64,000 nucleotides of DNA from Thiopontia sp964344785. GTDB lineage: Bacteria > Pseudomonadota > Gammaproteobacteria > GCF-002020875. The DNA is taken from NCBI GenBank assembly GCA_964344785.1, contig CAYFOR010000001.1:32276-96275 (forward strand), in the 5' to 3' direction. Each line of letters opens with the position of its first letter. Position 1 is the stretch's first letter. Below are positions 1 to 9,141 of this stretch, piece by piece. The notes beneath the pieces are model-generated. The model ran no database searches, had not been told where the DNA came from, and was given only the letters and a program-made list of their open reading frames with translations. The position numbers were made by a program, and so were the translations under genes.

Positions 1-987
1 CTTGGGCATATCCGCCTTGCAGGCCACGCCTTTCTGCCAATGCCCACTCTCCAACTGCCCCTCGTTATAGGGCATGGCAAAATAGACATCATCACGGCTC
101 AGTACGGCCCCTTTCTTGACCGCTTTCTTCAGGTAGACACCACGGCGCAAACTGTCGATGGACTCTTTTTCCGCTTCCGGTATTCCGCGTGGTGCCTGTT
201 CACCACAAAGCTTCTTGGCATAGAGGCAGGCCTCAATCCATCGATCCACCTGCCCGGGCGTCGAAGAGTAGGCATTGAGTTTGATCTCGTCCGTCACCAC
301 CCCCACATGACGCTCATACATCCGTGCTCCCTTGGCTACCGCCAACTGCCCGGGCAATACATTATCCGGATCTTCATGGGTGGACCAGCCAATCGTGTGT
401 TTGCGGTAACGACGACGCAGAATGTCGATCTGACTGAGATGGAACTCCTCGTCCGGAATGGGGTAGATCGAAACACAATGCATGATGGCGTGGGCAACGC
501 CACGGTGCTCCATGAAACTCACCACATTATCGACATCACTCACCTCCAGTCCACCCGTTGAGACGATCACCGGCATACAGGCCGAGGCCACCTTTTCCAG
601 CAACGGCCAATCCTTGGCCGAACAACTGGCAATCTTGAGGAAGTCGAATCCCATATCGGTAATCACATCGACCGACTCTTCATCGAAAGGGGTACACATA
701 GCGTACATCCCCTCCTCTCGGACTGCATCCAAAAGAACCTGATACTGTTCGCGATTGAGGCGAGTGGAGAGGAAGCGCTCGATATGTTTTGCCTTGCTTC
801 CCTGCTGGTGGTCTGGGTGGATAAAGGTATCCAACTGACGGAACTGAAACTTCATCACCCCACGAATGCCATGTTTTCGTGCCACCTCGCCAATCTGGCG
901 TACGATCTTCAGGCCGTGATCCACGTCTCCCTGATGGTTGTTGGCCATGTCGAAGACAAACAGATCGGAAAAATCGAATTCTTTCAT
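1..987 (-). CDS. NeuB-family nonulosonate synthase-like protein, 3' end cut by window edge
   Basis: The reading frame is open from an ATG at 987 to base 1 (329 codons, no stop), so the C-terminus lies outside the window. The N-terminus has the NeuB-like block MANNHQGD (residues 14-21), followed by KFQFRQ, an aldolase-type segment with MCTPFDEESV and FLKIASCS, then VSTGG, MHCVSIYP, IGWSTHEDP and ERHVG. These match the TIM barrel of sialic/pseudaminic acid synthases, which condense phosphoenolpyruvate with a hexosamine. The last residues (KKGAVLSRDDVYFAMP) look like the start of an antifreeze/SAF domain. The usual AE(I/M)GxNHxG is altered to FDMANNHQG. This is the last visible gene of the glycan locus and a second NeuB paralogue, besides the one at 15366-16415. 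Family assignment is firm; the substrate is unknown. Confidence 0.8.
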   Translation of the reverse strand, partial: MKEFDFSDLFVFDMANNHQGDVDHGLKIVRQIGEVARKHGIRGVMKFQFRQLDTFIHPDHQQGSKAKHIERFLSTRLNREQYQVLLDAVREEGMYAMCTPFDEESVDVITDMGFDFLKIASCSAKDWPLLEKVASACMPVIVSTGGLEVSDVDNVVSFMEHRGVAHAIMHCVSIYPIPDEEFHLSQIDILRRRYRKHTIGWSTHEDPDNVLPGQLAVAKGARMYERHVGVVTDEIKLNAYSSTPGQVDRWIEACLYAKKLCGEQAPRGIPEAEKESIDSLRRGVYLKKAVKKGAVLSRDDVYFAMPYNEGQLESGHWQKGVACKADMPK

Positions 988-1028
988 AACAAAGTCTCTT
1001 CTATTTAGTTTCTGAAGCAGCAGCCAAC

Positions 1029-2129
1029 CTATCCCAGGTTAAGCGCCTCGGGTACAAACCCCTTGCTGTAATCAATATGGACGGTTGCACCTTCCGCTGC
1101 CGACTTGTGAGCGGCTGCCACCACCATCATGGTCTCCAGTCCTCTCTCCAGGGAGATGGGAGAGGAGGCCGGGCCATCCACCAGTGCAGCCTCGATATGG
1201 CGCAACTCCTGAATAAAATCATCCGGCCGTGTCTTGCTGATTTCCGTCTCGGAGATCTCACCACAATCCAGGGCATGAACGACGGTGTCGATTCCCGGCT
1301 TATTGCCGCAATACCACTCCAGATAGCCATCGCTGCCCTGAACACGTGCCCATTTGCGGGTAGGACGAGTCACCACATCCTGGACCACACGCCCCACCAT
1401 CCCGTTCTCGGTACGAACATGCATCAGACAGAGCTTGTCATAATCGGCACCACCTTCCTGGACATATTCCAGTTCAGCAGAGACCTCGACAATACGCCCG
1501 GCACCTGCCTGATGGGCATAATATTGCCATAGATTGGCGGCATGCGAGTGCTCACCACAGGCTCCCCCTCCCTTCTTCCAGAAACCGAGATAGGTATCCG
1601 ATGGGCCATCCAGCCACGGATGTGCAGCGAAGATCCCGCCCCAGAACTCACGAAACTCCACATCCATGGTATCGATGGTACCCACAGCCTGGGCAGCCAG
1701 CAGTGCACCAACGCGCTGGGCCGACTTGCCCACCACATGGTCATAGCCGGTGAAGACCGCCACACCGGCCTCGCCCGCCCGCTCCAGCAGTTCCTGACCA
1801 CCGGCGAGATCGGGGCCGCATAGTGGTTTCTCCACCAAAATGACGCCGGGCTTCTCTTCCAGTGACTTCAATGCAAGGTCCATGTGACTATCGGGAGGCG
1901 TCCCAATGACCACCATGTCATATCCACCACTGGGAACCTCGTCGCAGGAGTAGAGTCCGATCCCTTCATCCCAGGCACCGTAGCGGCTGGGATAGATCTC
2001 ATCCCTGGTACGTGCCAGAGCGGCAGAATCGATATCACAGATATCCACATCCCACCCCATGGTACGGGACGCATTTGCCAGGTGATTGCCGATTGATCCG
2101 GCACCATAAACCTTAACTCGGTAAGCCAT
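1029..2129 (-). CDS. Gfo/Idh/MocA-family oxidoreductase
   Basis: This 366-residue protein starts with a Rossmann fold (VYGAGSIGNHLA, residues 7-18), has VIGTPPDSH, and then the family hallmark EKP (VEKPLCGP, about residue 99), where Lys is the catalytic/NAD-contact residue. The C-terminal half is the usual alpha/beta dimerisation and substrate domain. Such enzymes oxidise or reduce sugars with bound NAD(P). It lies 41 bp upstream of the truncated NeuB-like gene in the same direction, so a joint role in making or modifying an acidic sugar is likely, but the substrate cannot be read from the sequence. One of three such paralogues in the locus (the others are at 17423 and 22689). Confidence 0.82.
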   Translation of the reverse strand: MAYRVKVYGAGSIGNHLANASRTMGWDVDICDIDSAALARTRDEIYPSRYGAWDEGIGLYSCDEVPSGGYDMVVIGTPPDSHMDLALKSLEEKPGVILVEKPLCGPDLAGGQELLERAGEAGVAVFTGYDHVVGKSAQRVGALLAAQAVGTIDTMDVEFREFWGGIFAAHPWLDGPSDTYLGFWKKGGGACGEHSHAANLWQYYAHQAGAGRIVEVSAELEYVQEGGADYDKLCLMHVRTENGMVGRVVQDVVTRPTRKWARVQGSDGYLEWYCGNKPGIDTVVHALDCGEISETEISKTRPDDFIQELRHIEAALVDGPASSPISLERGLETMMVVAAAHKSAAEGATVHIDYSKGFVPEALNLG

Positions 2130-2211
2130 GTTGTAAAGCCTCGCTCTCTTCAGTTTTCAATAATTCTGAAATGGACCGTTCCACTGCCCCTTGCAGCATC
2201 ATCCAGACCAT

Positions 2212-2877
2212 CTACTTAATCAGATAGAATTTCCCGGTGAATTCGTCACGTTTGATTTCATTGATCCGGTCTCCCATGTATTCGTCAATCGCCTTCTGTG
2301 CACCTGGAAACTTGAGGTGTTCGCGTGTCGCCATGTATTCATCAAACATCACCACTCCACCCTCGATCACTCGCGGATAGAGCGTATCGAGCGCCACCTT
2401 GTAGGAGTCATAGAGATCCACATCGAGGTGCAGAACTGCAATGTCACGTCCACGATATTTGTGCAGACTGTCTTCAAGAAAACCTTGAACCAGCGTCACC
2501 TGCGTATTGATCCAGTACTCATCCAGGCCGGCCTCTTCCAGCATCGCCAGGACACCGGGCAAGCTGGTCTCATTCCACTCTCCCTTTTGTGGGTTGCGGA
2601 TACTCTTGTCGTGCTCGGAAGGCTCAGGGAACCCTTCAAAAGAGTCAAAGCCCCAGATATGACGCTGCTCCCTGTCTTCCTTTACCAGATAGCTGAACAT
2701 GGCAATACTGCTCCCCTTGCCAACGCCACACTCTACAATATCCCCTTGCAGATGAGCGACCTGGTCCAGCACTCTTCTGAAATAGAGAAGGCGGGATGCA
2801 TTGGGATACCCCAACGCCGGAACGGGCATCGCCTCGATCTTGCCACCGTTCTCAGCATACATATTCAATGGTTTCAT
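2212..2877 (-). CDS. TylF/MycF-family SAM-dependent sugar methyltransferase
   Basis: A 221-residue protein with the class I methyltransferase glycine loop VECGVGKGSS (about residues 47-56), WGFDSFEGFPEP, and the metal/catalytic block HLDVDLYDSY with downstream VVMFDEY. These acidic residues are typical of TylF/MycF Mg-dependent O-methyltransferases and of related proteins in glycan clusters. It probably methylates a sugar hydroxyl of the surface glycan. Its start codon overlaps the stop of the gene at 2874 by 4 bp, implying translational coupling. Family is secure; acceptor is unknown. Confidence 0.85.
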   Translation of the reverse strand: MKPLNMYAENGGKIEAMPVPALGYPNASRLLYFRRVLDQVAHLQGDIVECGVGKGSSIAMFSYLVKEDREQRHIWGFDSFEGFPEPSEHDKSIRNPQKGEWNETSLPGVLAMLEEAGLDEYWINTQVTLVQGFLEDSLHKYRGRDIAVLHLDVDLYDSYKVALDTLYPRVIEGGVVMFDEYMATREHLKFPGAQKAIDEYMGDRINEIKRDEFTGKFYLIK

Positions 2878-4295
2878 ATTCTCTTCCTTGCAGGCTGCCT
2901 CATCTGGCCTTTATCGGTCACAAGCTCCTTGAGCAGTGAGGCAAAACGTTCACTATTTTTTCCATCTATATCGGTAAGCCATCTCTTCAACACCGCTCTG
3001 CGACCCTCCATCACCTCTTCTGAAGGAGTGTACTCCTCCGTCAATCGCTGCTTGATCAAGGCGACATATCGCTCCACATCACCTGCCACATCGAAAAGCT
3101 CCAGATCCTCAGGATAGAAACCAAGGTGCTGCCTGCAATCCTCTGACTCGGCATACTCCCGAAACAGCGGCACAATCACCGCTTTCCCTGCAATGGCCGA
3201 CTCCAGTGTGGTAGTGGAGCGTAGCCCGATCACGACCTTTGAGCGGAAAATGAGGTCATGCACATCAGCATCCGGATCAATACGAAAATTGGGCAACGAT
3301 GACGGTGGGTGAGGTGAGTGCTCCATTTCCTGCAACAGTTCAAGCCAGTCCGCAGTGCGGAGATGTTTTGGCTTTGGCTTGATCACAAATTCCACTTCCG
3401 GCATCTCCGCCGCCAAGCGTAAAATTGCCATATGTGAATCACGGAATTGCGCATTGTAGCAGTAAGCACTGGTATCCCCTATCTCCAGTCTTCTATTAAT
3501 CTCTCCTTCAAAGGCCATGGGATAGCGAAAAGAAAAAAGAGTGACTCGTTCGCATTCCGGTTTGGGGTGATTTCCCTCATTGATACTCCGGAAAAAAGCA
3601 TCCATCCTTGGCGGCCCCATTACAGTAATCTTCTCAGGTGCCACGAATTGAGATTTGAGAAACATCTCCTTGTTGTCCTGATTCCAGGCAATGACCCGGC
3701 TGCAGTGAAATGGCTTTAACATTCGGTGTCGATCCGCCACTTTTCGCTGCAAATACTCTGTGATGACCAGGCCTTCCCTGAACAACAGAACGAACGGGTA
3801 GTTCAGCTCATCAGAGACTCTTCCCCAATCAATATCCTCCCGATAGCGTGCATTGGCACTGACCACAACATCAATCCCGAGATGGGCATAGAGCCTGGGT
3901 AAAAAATTTCGAAAAAACCCCCTCAGACGACTCCGACACTCCACTTCCCCATCCCCCTGCTCTCCTCCCTGAAACTCAATGAGATCAGCGTAGTTCTCCA
4001 GTCTGCAGAAGCTGTTGACCAGTCGGCTATGCCAATGAGTAGACATCTCGAGCACTCGCATGCCTGGCTCACCGGCCAGACTGACCTGATCACCGCGAAA
4101 ATTGACCGGACTCAGAAATAGAGCCGTAATGTTCCCATCCGATTCAGTGGGAGGGACCCGCTCACCATCAGCCGTCACTTCCCGAACCTTCGTGGAAAAA
4201 AAGAAAACCAGTGCACCGTACAGTCCAAACTGGGCAAAAAGCTTGAGGATCCATACAAGAAACAGTTCCAAAATGGATTTGGTTATTTTTTTCAT
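2874..4295 (-). CDS. GT-B-like surface-polysaccharide transferase candidate
   Basis: 473 residues from the ATG at 4295; a longer frame opens further upstream, but its N-terminus looks non-coding. One hydrophobic segment near the N-terminus (about residues 8-33) suggests a membrane anchor. The C-terminal half has FVIKPKPKH (about residue 310) and GLRSTTTLESAIAGKAVIVP (about residues 364-383), a pattern typical of GT-B folds such as CDP-glycerol glycerophosphotransferases and capsule transferases, where Lys/His and Ser/Glu contact the nucleotide phosphate. The gene overlaps the methyltransferase by 4 bp. I infer a role in transferring a glycan or phosphoglycan unit; I recognise no close named homologue. 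Confidence 0.55.
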   Translation of the reverse strand: MKKITKSILELFLVWILKLFAQFGLYGALVFFFSTKVREVTADGERVPPTESDGNITALFLSPVNFRGDQVSLAGEPGMRVLEMSTHWHSRLVNSFCRLENYADLIEFQGGEQGDGEVECRSRLRGFFRNFLPRLYAHLGIDVVVSANARYREDIDWGRVSDELNYPFVLLFREGLVITEYLQRKVADRHRMLKPFHCSRVIAWNQDNKEMFLKSQFVAPEKITVMGPPRMDAFFRSINEGNHPKPECERVTLFSFRYPMAFEGEINRRLEIGDTSAYCYNAQFRDSHMAILRLAAEMPEVEFVIKPKPKHLRTADWLELLQEMEHSPHPPSSLPNFRIDPDADVHDLIFRSKVVIGLRSTTTLESAIAGKAVIVPLFREYAESEDCRQHLGFYPEDLELFDVAGDVERYVALIKQRLTEEYTPSEEVMEGRRAVLKRWLTDIDGKNSERFASLLKELVTDKGQMRQPARKRI

Positions 4296-4427
4296 CGTCT
4301 CTGGAAAGGGCTTGCAGGCAACCTTGATGGGAAGGGGGATGCACAGGCGTGGCAATGATACCGCTGCCCCCTTCAATTTACGACACCTCGCAAGCCCTAT
4401 TGAGACCCCGCTCTGCTATCTGTCACT

Positions 4428-6179
4428 TCACGCCCCATCCTGACATCCACGCTCAGCAACGGCAAAACCGCCTTCGACCCGATAGACACAATCCGCCACA
4501 TCAACCAGTGGCTGCCGGTGAGATACGGCCAGCACAGTCACCTTGCGGGATATGGTGTGGATCAGCTTGCAGAGTGCGCGCTCCGTTTCGTAGTCAAGAT
4601 TGGCGGTCGCCTCGTCGAGGATCAACAGTTGGGGTTTACGAACCAGCGCTCTGGCAATCGAGATCCGCTGCCGCTGGCCACCTGAAAGCTGGCTGCCCCG
4701 CTCACCGATCTGACTGTTGACACCTCCCACTCTGGAGGCGACAAACTCCCAGGCGCCAGCAAGCTGCAACGCCTCTTCAACCTCCGCCTCCCCAATCTCC
4801 GGGTCATTCAAGGTAACATTTGCATGAATGGTGTCGTTGAGCAGCAAGACCTCTTGTGGAACATAGCCAACCTGTGCCCGCCACTGATGAATATCGGTAT
4901 CACTGAGCAGCTGCTGCTCCAGCATCACGGCCCCTTCGGCAGGTTGGTGCAGACCGGAAAAAAGATCAATGATGGTGGTCTTTCCCGCACCGGATGGGCC
5001 CACCAGAACCGTCAACTGACGGGCTGGCAAGGTGATTGAAATATTCTCGAAAACCCGATACGAACCATAGCTGAACCCCACATCCCGCAGACTGAGTCCA
5101 GCATTGATCTGCGGGGGAGGATTACCACCTGCCAATTGCTCCTGCTCCTCACGAGTATCGGCAATCGCATTATGGATGGCCCAGAATGCACTCTCCTTGT
5201 TAATCAGCTTCTGGTAGGCCTTCTGGGTATCCCCAAGCCTCGATACCAGACGAATAAACAATAGCGCGGTGACCATCAGTTCCGCAATAGGCTCCTTGAA
5301 AATCACCAGGGCAACATAAGCTGCAGCACCAAGGAAGATCACAATCAATACCTCATGTGATGCCCGCAGCAGCCCGTTGCTGAAGGCGCGATGATAGTCG
5401 GCAATACGCAGCTCTGAAGACTCTTCCTGCAGAACTTGGCCAAATCGCCCTTCCATCGCCATCGCCTTGATCGGCTTGATTGCTGCAATCCCATCGGTAA
5501 GGCGGGTGATCAAGGACTGCATTAACTCTGTCTGCCGCTCTCCAGCACGACGTGCCATTGCCACCACACCTCTAAGCAATACCAGGATGAGCAAGCCAAA
5601 TAGTGCTGCCGCCAATGCGACCCGCCATGAGACGGAAAAAACCAGCACAACCAATATCAGTGCCTGCGTGATACCCACTCCCATATCGACCACACCCCGA
5701 TAGGCAGCAGCGCCACGGGCAGCCTCACTGCTGATGGCATTGGAGAGCCTACCGATAGGTTGCCGTGAAAAGTAGCTCCAGCGAGCACACATCAGCCCCT
5801 TCAGCAGTCCAATACGCATCTCCTCCAAAACCCGGGCTGATGCAAAGCTGGCCAATACCAAGGCAGCCATGGTCAGGAGTGCCTTGAAGATGACAGCAAC
5901 GACAATCACGCCCAACAGAACACCTATATCGGCACTCAGGCCAAACCACGCCAAGGCGTCTTGAATCAGAACTGAAATACTGTCGCTGGCTGCCCCTTCT
6001 CCTAAAACCCCCCCCAATAGAGGGAGAAGGGAGACAATGCTCAGCCCCTCAGCAAAACCCCCAAGAAAGAGCAGCATGAATACCAGCGCACTGCGCCCAG
6101 GATAGGCTCGAAGGAAGAACCGCAGCATACCGATAAAGTTCTGCGGCAGCGCCTTGTCTTGGGGTTCGAACTTTTTCAC
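4428..6179 (-). CDS. ABC transporter, exporter type with fused ATPase (glycan/lipid flippase-like)
   Basis: 583 residues from a GTG at 6179 that overlaps the upstream TGA (GTGA). Residues about 1-310 hold six membrane helices of ABC exporter type. The C-terminal ATPase has Walker A GPSGAGKTT, signature LSGGQRQRISIARAL, Walker B LLILDEATANLD and the switch His in AVSHRQ. The family includes MsbA and the PglK/WlaB flippases, which move lipid-linked sugars across the inner membrane as homodimers. Its place inside the glycan locus favours a lipid-linked glycan as substrate over a drug. The longer frame to 6230 would overlap the neighbour heavily and is less likely. Confidence 0.85.
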   Translation of the reverse strand: MKKFEPQDKALPQNFIGMLRFFLRAYPGRSALVFMLLFLGGFAEGLSIVSLLPLLGGVLGEGAASDSISVLIQDALAWFGLSADIGVLLGVIVVAVIFKALLTMAALVLASFASARVLEEMRIGLLKGLMCARWSYFSRQPIGRLSNAISSEAARGAAAYRGVVDMGVGITQALILVVLVFSVSWRVALAAALFGLLILVLLRGVVAMARRAGERQTELMQSLITRLTDGIAAIKPIKAMAMEGRFGQVLQEESSELRIADYHRAFSNGLLRASHEVLIVIFLGAAAYVALVIFKEPIAELMVTALLFIRLVSRLGDTQKAYQKLINKESAFWAIHNAIADTREEQEQLAGGNPPPQINAGLSLRDVGFSYGSYRVFENISITLPARQLTVLVGPSGAGKTTIIDLFSGLHQPAEGAVMLEQQLLSDTDIHQWRAQVGYVPQEVLLLNDTIHANVTLNDPEIGEAEVEEALQLAGAWEFVASRVGGVNSQIGERGSQLSGGQRQRISIARALVRKPQLLILDEATANLDYETERALCKLIHTISRKVTVLAVSHRQPLVDVADCVYRVEGGFAVAERGCQDGA

Positions 6180-7801
6180 TCGGCAGTTATATAGGCGTGC
6201 CGAAAAGCTGGATCGCTCAACCGCAGGCAATCATCTCGAAGGGCTGTGTGCAAATGCTCCCACTCCAGACCAGCACGATAGGTATCCCTGGCGTAGTTGG
6301 CCTCTACAATCGCGACTCGACGCTCCAGCAGCGCACGTGCTGTCTCAGAAAGGGCATCAACGCCAAAATCCACCAGTACCATTGGCCTGCCGGAACTGAC
6401 CCCCGAAATAAAGGCCGTGGTATGGAAGGTATCAAACAACAGGGCATCCGCCTTTTCATACCACTCTTCAACCACCCCCTCCACCAGATGCACCCCAATC
6501 GAGTCGAGGTAGTTCCCGGGCGGAAGTGCTCGCTCACTGGGGTGGGGCTTCCAGTAGACTTCATAGCCCCACTTGCGCAGCTGTGACATCAGCCGCGCAT
6601 ACCAGTCCATCATCCCCACCCTCGGCAATGTCGGTGAGAAGAACAGTGACGCTTCATCGGCCAGCCCTGAGACGAACAGAATGCGTTTGACCTGCTGTGC
6701 CGATAAGCGCCCTTGCGCGCTGGATCTCGATGCCACACGCATCGACGGAGCACTCTGCGGGAGTGGTATCCAGTCTATAACCGGTGCAGTCTTCTGTATC
6801 AGCAGGCTCTTGTCGATGTTGTGACGATTCCCCTCTGCCTGCCCTGGCGCAAAAGTGACAAAACGGCTGCAGTGTTCGAACTCTCTGAGTGTCTTGTAAC
6901 GGTCACTGCGGTGACCGGCCCCGGTACCATGGTCATGCCCTGTTACTTCACCGCCATTTCGCATCACTGCAACGCGCAACATCCTGGACCAGATCTGCAT
7001 GCCTGCCCCTGTCCATAGACGCCGGGGAACCTTTTCCATGTTCACTTCAAGGTGACGCAGATGAAAGCGTACTGCCCCCAGTGCCTGATGCAGCCAACGC
7101 CTCTGGTGTTCGATAATGATGGTGGGCAGCGACTCTCCCCCTTCCGTAAAGGCACGTTCGGTCAATGCCACAACATCCTCCACCACGCGCTCATCATCCT
7201 CTTGATCTGCCACCGGAGCGTTGACCGGGCCAAACCAGGTATGGGGGCCACGATAAACGACCCGTTCACCACACTTCTCGGCATGACTCTGAATCAGCGG
7301 CGACAAAGTCATGGTCACGATATCGCGATTGTAGTCCACCCCAAGGAGAGGATAGCGTGATATGGAGTCCACAAAACGCATCAGCCAGCCGCGTGCAACA
7401 CGCAGTGGGAGTCGCAGCTTTCTGGGCCGAAAAGGTCCGCTCAACAGTTCACGCAGCATCGGAGGCGAAGCCGGCACGCTGCCTTCATACAGCGCCGAAA
7501 ACAACCTTTCATTCTGTGGAAGTATCAGCTCACGCCCTGCTTCCCGACTGCGACGTACCACGCCCCAAGCTTGATAGAGTGACATGATCTCTGTGTTGAT
7601 GATGAAGATCAGCACCAACAGAATCTCTGCCGCCTCACCTCGACCCTCAGCCTGTAATTGACGCACCAGCCCAACCAACCCCTGAACGGTTACATCACGC
7701 ACCGCCAATATCTCTGAACGGGCAACCGGCCAGTGGTAATCAACCACCCCATTTGGCCCAACCTGCGCCTGTGCACAGTCCAGAAACACCGGCTTTCCCA
7801 C
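6176..7801 (-). CDS. Uncharacterised GT-B-like protein of the glycan locus
   Basis: 541 residues from a GTG at 7801, preceded by a G-rich ribosome site (AGGGGG) 9 bases upstream. The C-terminal third has RILFVSGLADE, then VYWKPHPSER, WYEKADALLFDTFHTTA and FISGVSSGRPMVLVDFG. The KPHP block followed by a threonine/serine-rich segment and a GxPxxxVD ending resembles GT-B polysaccharide transferases (KpsS/polysialyltransferase-like). The N-terminal half is unlike anything I recognise. It is translationally coupled to the ABC transporter. The transferase role is inference from the C-terminal pattern. Confidence 0.45.
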   Translation of the reverse strand: MGKPVFLDCAQAQVGPNGVVDYHWPVARSEILAVRDVTVQGLVGLVRQLQAEGRGEAAEILLVLIFIINTEIMSLYQAWGVVRRSREAGRELILPQNERLFSALYEGSVPASPPMLRELLSGPFRPRKLRLPLRVARGWLMRFVDSISRYPLLGVDYNRDIVTMTLSPLIQSHAEKCGERVVYRGPHTWFGPVNAPVADQEDDERVVEDVVALTERAFTEGGESLPTIIIEHQRRWLHQALGAVRFHLRHLEVNMEKVPRRLWTGAGMQIWSRMLRVAVMRNGGEVTGHDHGTGAGHRSDRYKTLREFEHCSRFVTFAPGQAEGNRHNIDKSLLIQKTAPVIDWIPLPQSAPSMRVASRSSAQGRLSAQQVKRILFVSGLADEASLFFSPTLPRVGMMDWYARLMSQLRKWGYEVYWKPHPSERALPPGNYLDSIGVHLVEGVVEEWYEKADALLFDTFHTTAFISGVSSGRPMVLVDFGVDALSETARALLERRVAIVEANYARDTYRAGLEWEHLHTALRDDCLRLSDPAFRHAYITAE

Positions 7802-7821
7802 GAGAGTCTGCCCCCTATCCT

Positions 7822-9123
7822 CTATTTACGCACCTGAAAAACGGGCTGGATCGGTTCTCCCAGCAACTGTTTTTCAGGGGCATCCGTATTCAAATGGGAT
7901 TGTAGGGTGCCAAGTGCCTGTTCAATTCCGTGAAGGGTGTGCCCCAACACCTCTGGATCGCTGCAATGGGCATAACTGAGGTTGAACCCCCCGCCCATCA
8001 GGACTCCATTGGCCACCAACTCCTGACGCAACAGACTGGTAACCATCGTGGGCTCAACCCCATCCACCCCTTTCACCGCAAAACGGGGCCACCACTCGAC
8101 CCCCTGCAACCCGACAACTTCCTGTACACCACTCTTTTCAATCACTGCTCCCAGTTCGGAAAAGATCCGGTTACCAAACTGTGCAAACTGCTCGGGAGCC
8201 TCCACCCGTTCCAGCTTGTCCAGTGTAGCGATCGAAGCTGCCAGCGAAAGTGCCTCACCACCAAAGGTTCCAGAGAAGAAGATATCCTCCATAAACCGCA
8301 TGATTTCACGCTTTCCAACGATCGCGGAGATCGGCATTCCATTGGCCATCGCTTTGCCGAAGGTGGCAAGGTCGGGGGTCACCCCGTATTTGGCCTGTGC
8401 GCCTCCCATATCAATGCGAAAACCGGTCACGATCTCGTCAAAGACCAGTACCACTCCATATTTCTCGGTCAGCTCCCGAATTCGCTCCAGGTACCCCGGT
8501 TCCGGTGCAGCCACCCCGGCAGGTTCAAGGATCACGGCCGCATAGGCTTCAGGGGATGTCTTAAGCAGTTTTTCCAGAGAGTCGGCATCGTTATACGAGA
8601 ACGTGTCGGTCAATTCGCGCACAGCCCCCGGTACGCCCAGGTGGCGGGCAGTAGAGCCGATATACCAGTCATGCCAGCCATGATATCCGGCCACGGCGAC
8701 CCGATCACGCCCGGTATGAGCTCGCGCCAGACGGATTGCGGCGCTGGTTGCATCAGAACCATTTTTTCCGAAACGCACCATCTCTGCGCAAGGAATCAGC
8801 CTCACCAGTCGCTCAGCAAGAACCATCTCCAGTTCGCTGGGCAGCGAGAAGACAATTCCTTTATCCAGCTGGGCACGGATTGCCGCATCCACATCAGGGT
8901 CACGATAGCCCAGAACCACAGGCATCAACCCCAATACAAAATCCACATAGCGATTGTCATCAGGGTCCCATACCCATGCGCCTTCACCACGCTCCATGAA
9001 CAATGGAGAAGCACCTCGCACATACATCATGGCAGACTTGGAGAAAGTCTGGGAGGCAAGCGGGATGGTGTTGAGCGCCCGCTGATAGAGCCGGTTGGAG
9101 TGGTCGAAACGGTTGACGGTCAT
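7822..9123 (-). CDS. Class III PLP aminotransferase, glutamate-1-semialdehyde aminomutase-like
   Basis: 433 residues with the HemL-like fold: VRFGKNGSDATSAAIRLAR (about residues 118-136), AGYHGWHDW, ILEPAG, LVFDEIVTGFR (the Asp that contacts the pyridine nitrogen) and TFGKAMANGMPISA, containing the probable Schiff-base Lys. True HemL makes 5-aminolevulinate, but this copy sits in a glycan operon between an ATP-grasp gene and a GT-like gene. Such HemL-like paralogues recur in O-antigen and flagellin-glycosylation clusters, where they are thought to aminate a sugar or a small acid. I infer a role in building an amino-containing decoration rather than haem synthesis. Confidence 0.75.
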   Translation of the reverse strand: MTVNRFDHSNRLYQRALNTIPLASQTFSKSAMMYVRGASPLFMERGEGAWVWDPDDNRYVDFVLGLMPVVLGYRDPDVDAAIRAQLDKGIVFSLPSELEMVLAERLVRLIPCAEMVRFGKNGSDATSAAIRLARAHTGRDRVAVAGYHGWHDWYIGSTARHLGVPGAVRELTDTFSYNDADSLEKLLKTSPEAYAAVILEPAGVAAPEPGYLERIRELTEKYGVVLVFDEIVTGFRIDMGGAQAKYGVTPDLATFGKAMANGMPISAIVGKREIMRFMEDIFFSGTFGGEALSLAASIATLDKLERVEAPEQFAQFGNRIFSELGAVIEKSGVQEVVGLQGVEWWPRFAVKGVDGVEPTMVTSLLRQELVANGVLMGGGFNLSYAHCSDPEVLGHTLHGIEQALGTLQSHLNTDAPEKQLLGEPIQPVFQVRK

Positions 9124-9141
9124 CTCTATATCTTGTCGCTA

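Noticed and set aside
40..1008. Three plus-strand open frames at the left edge
   Set aside because: They are shadows of the continuous NeuB-like frame on the minus strand, which has clear family motifs.
2191..3117. Plus-strand open frame of 308 codons
   Set aside because: Antisense to the TylF-like methyltransferase and part of its neighbour; no motif and no ribosome site.
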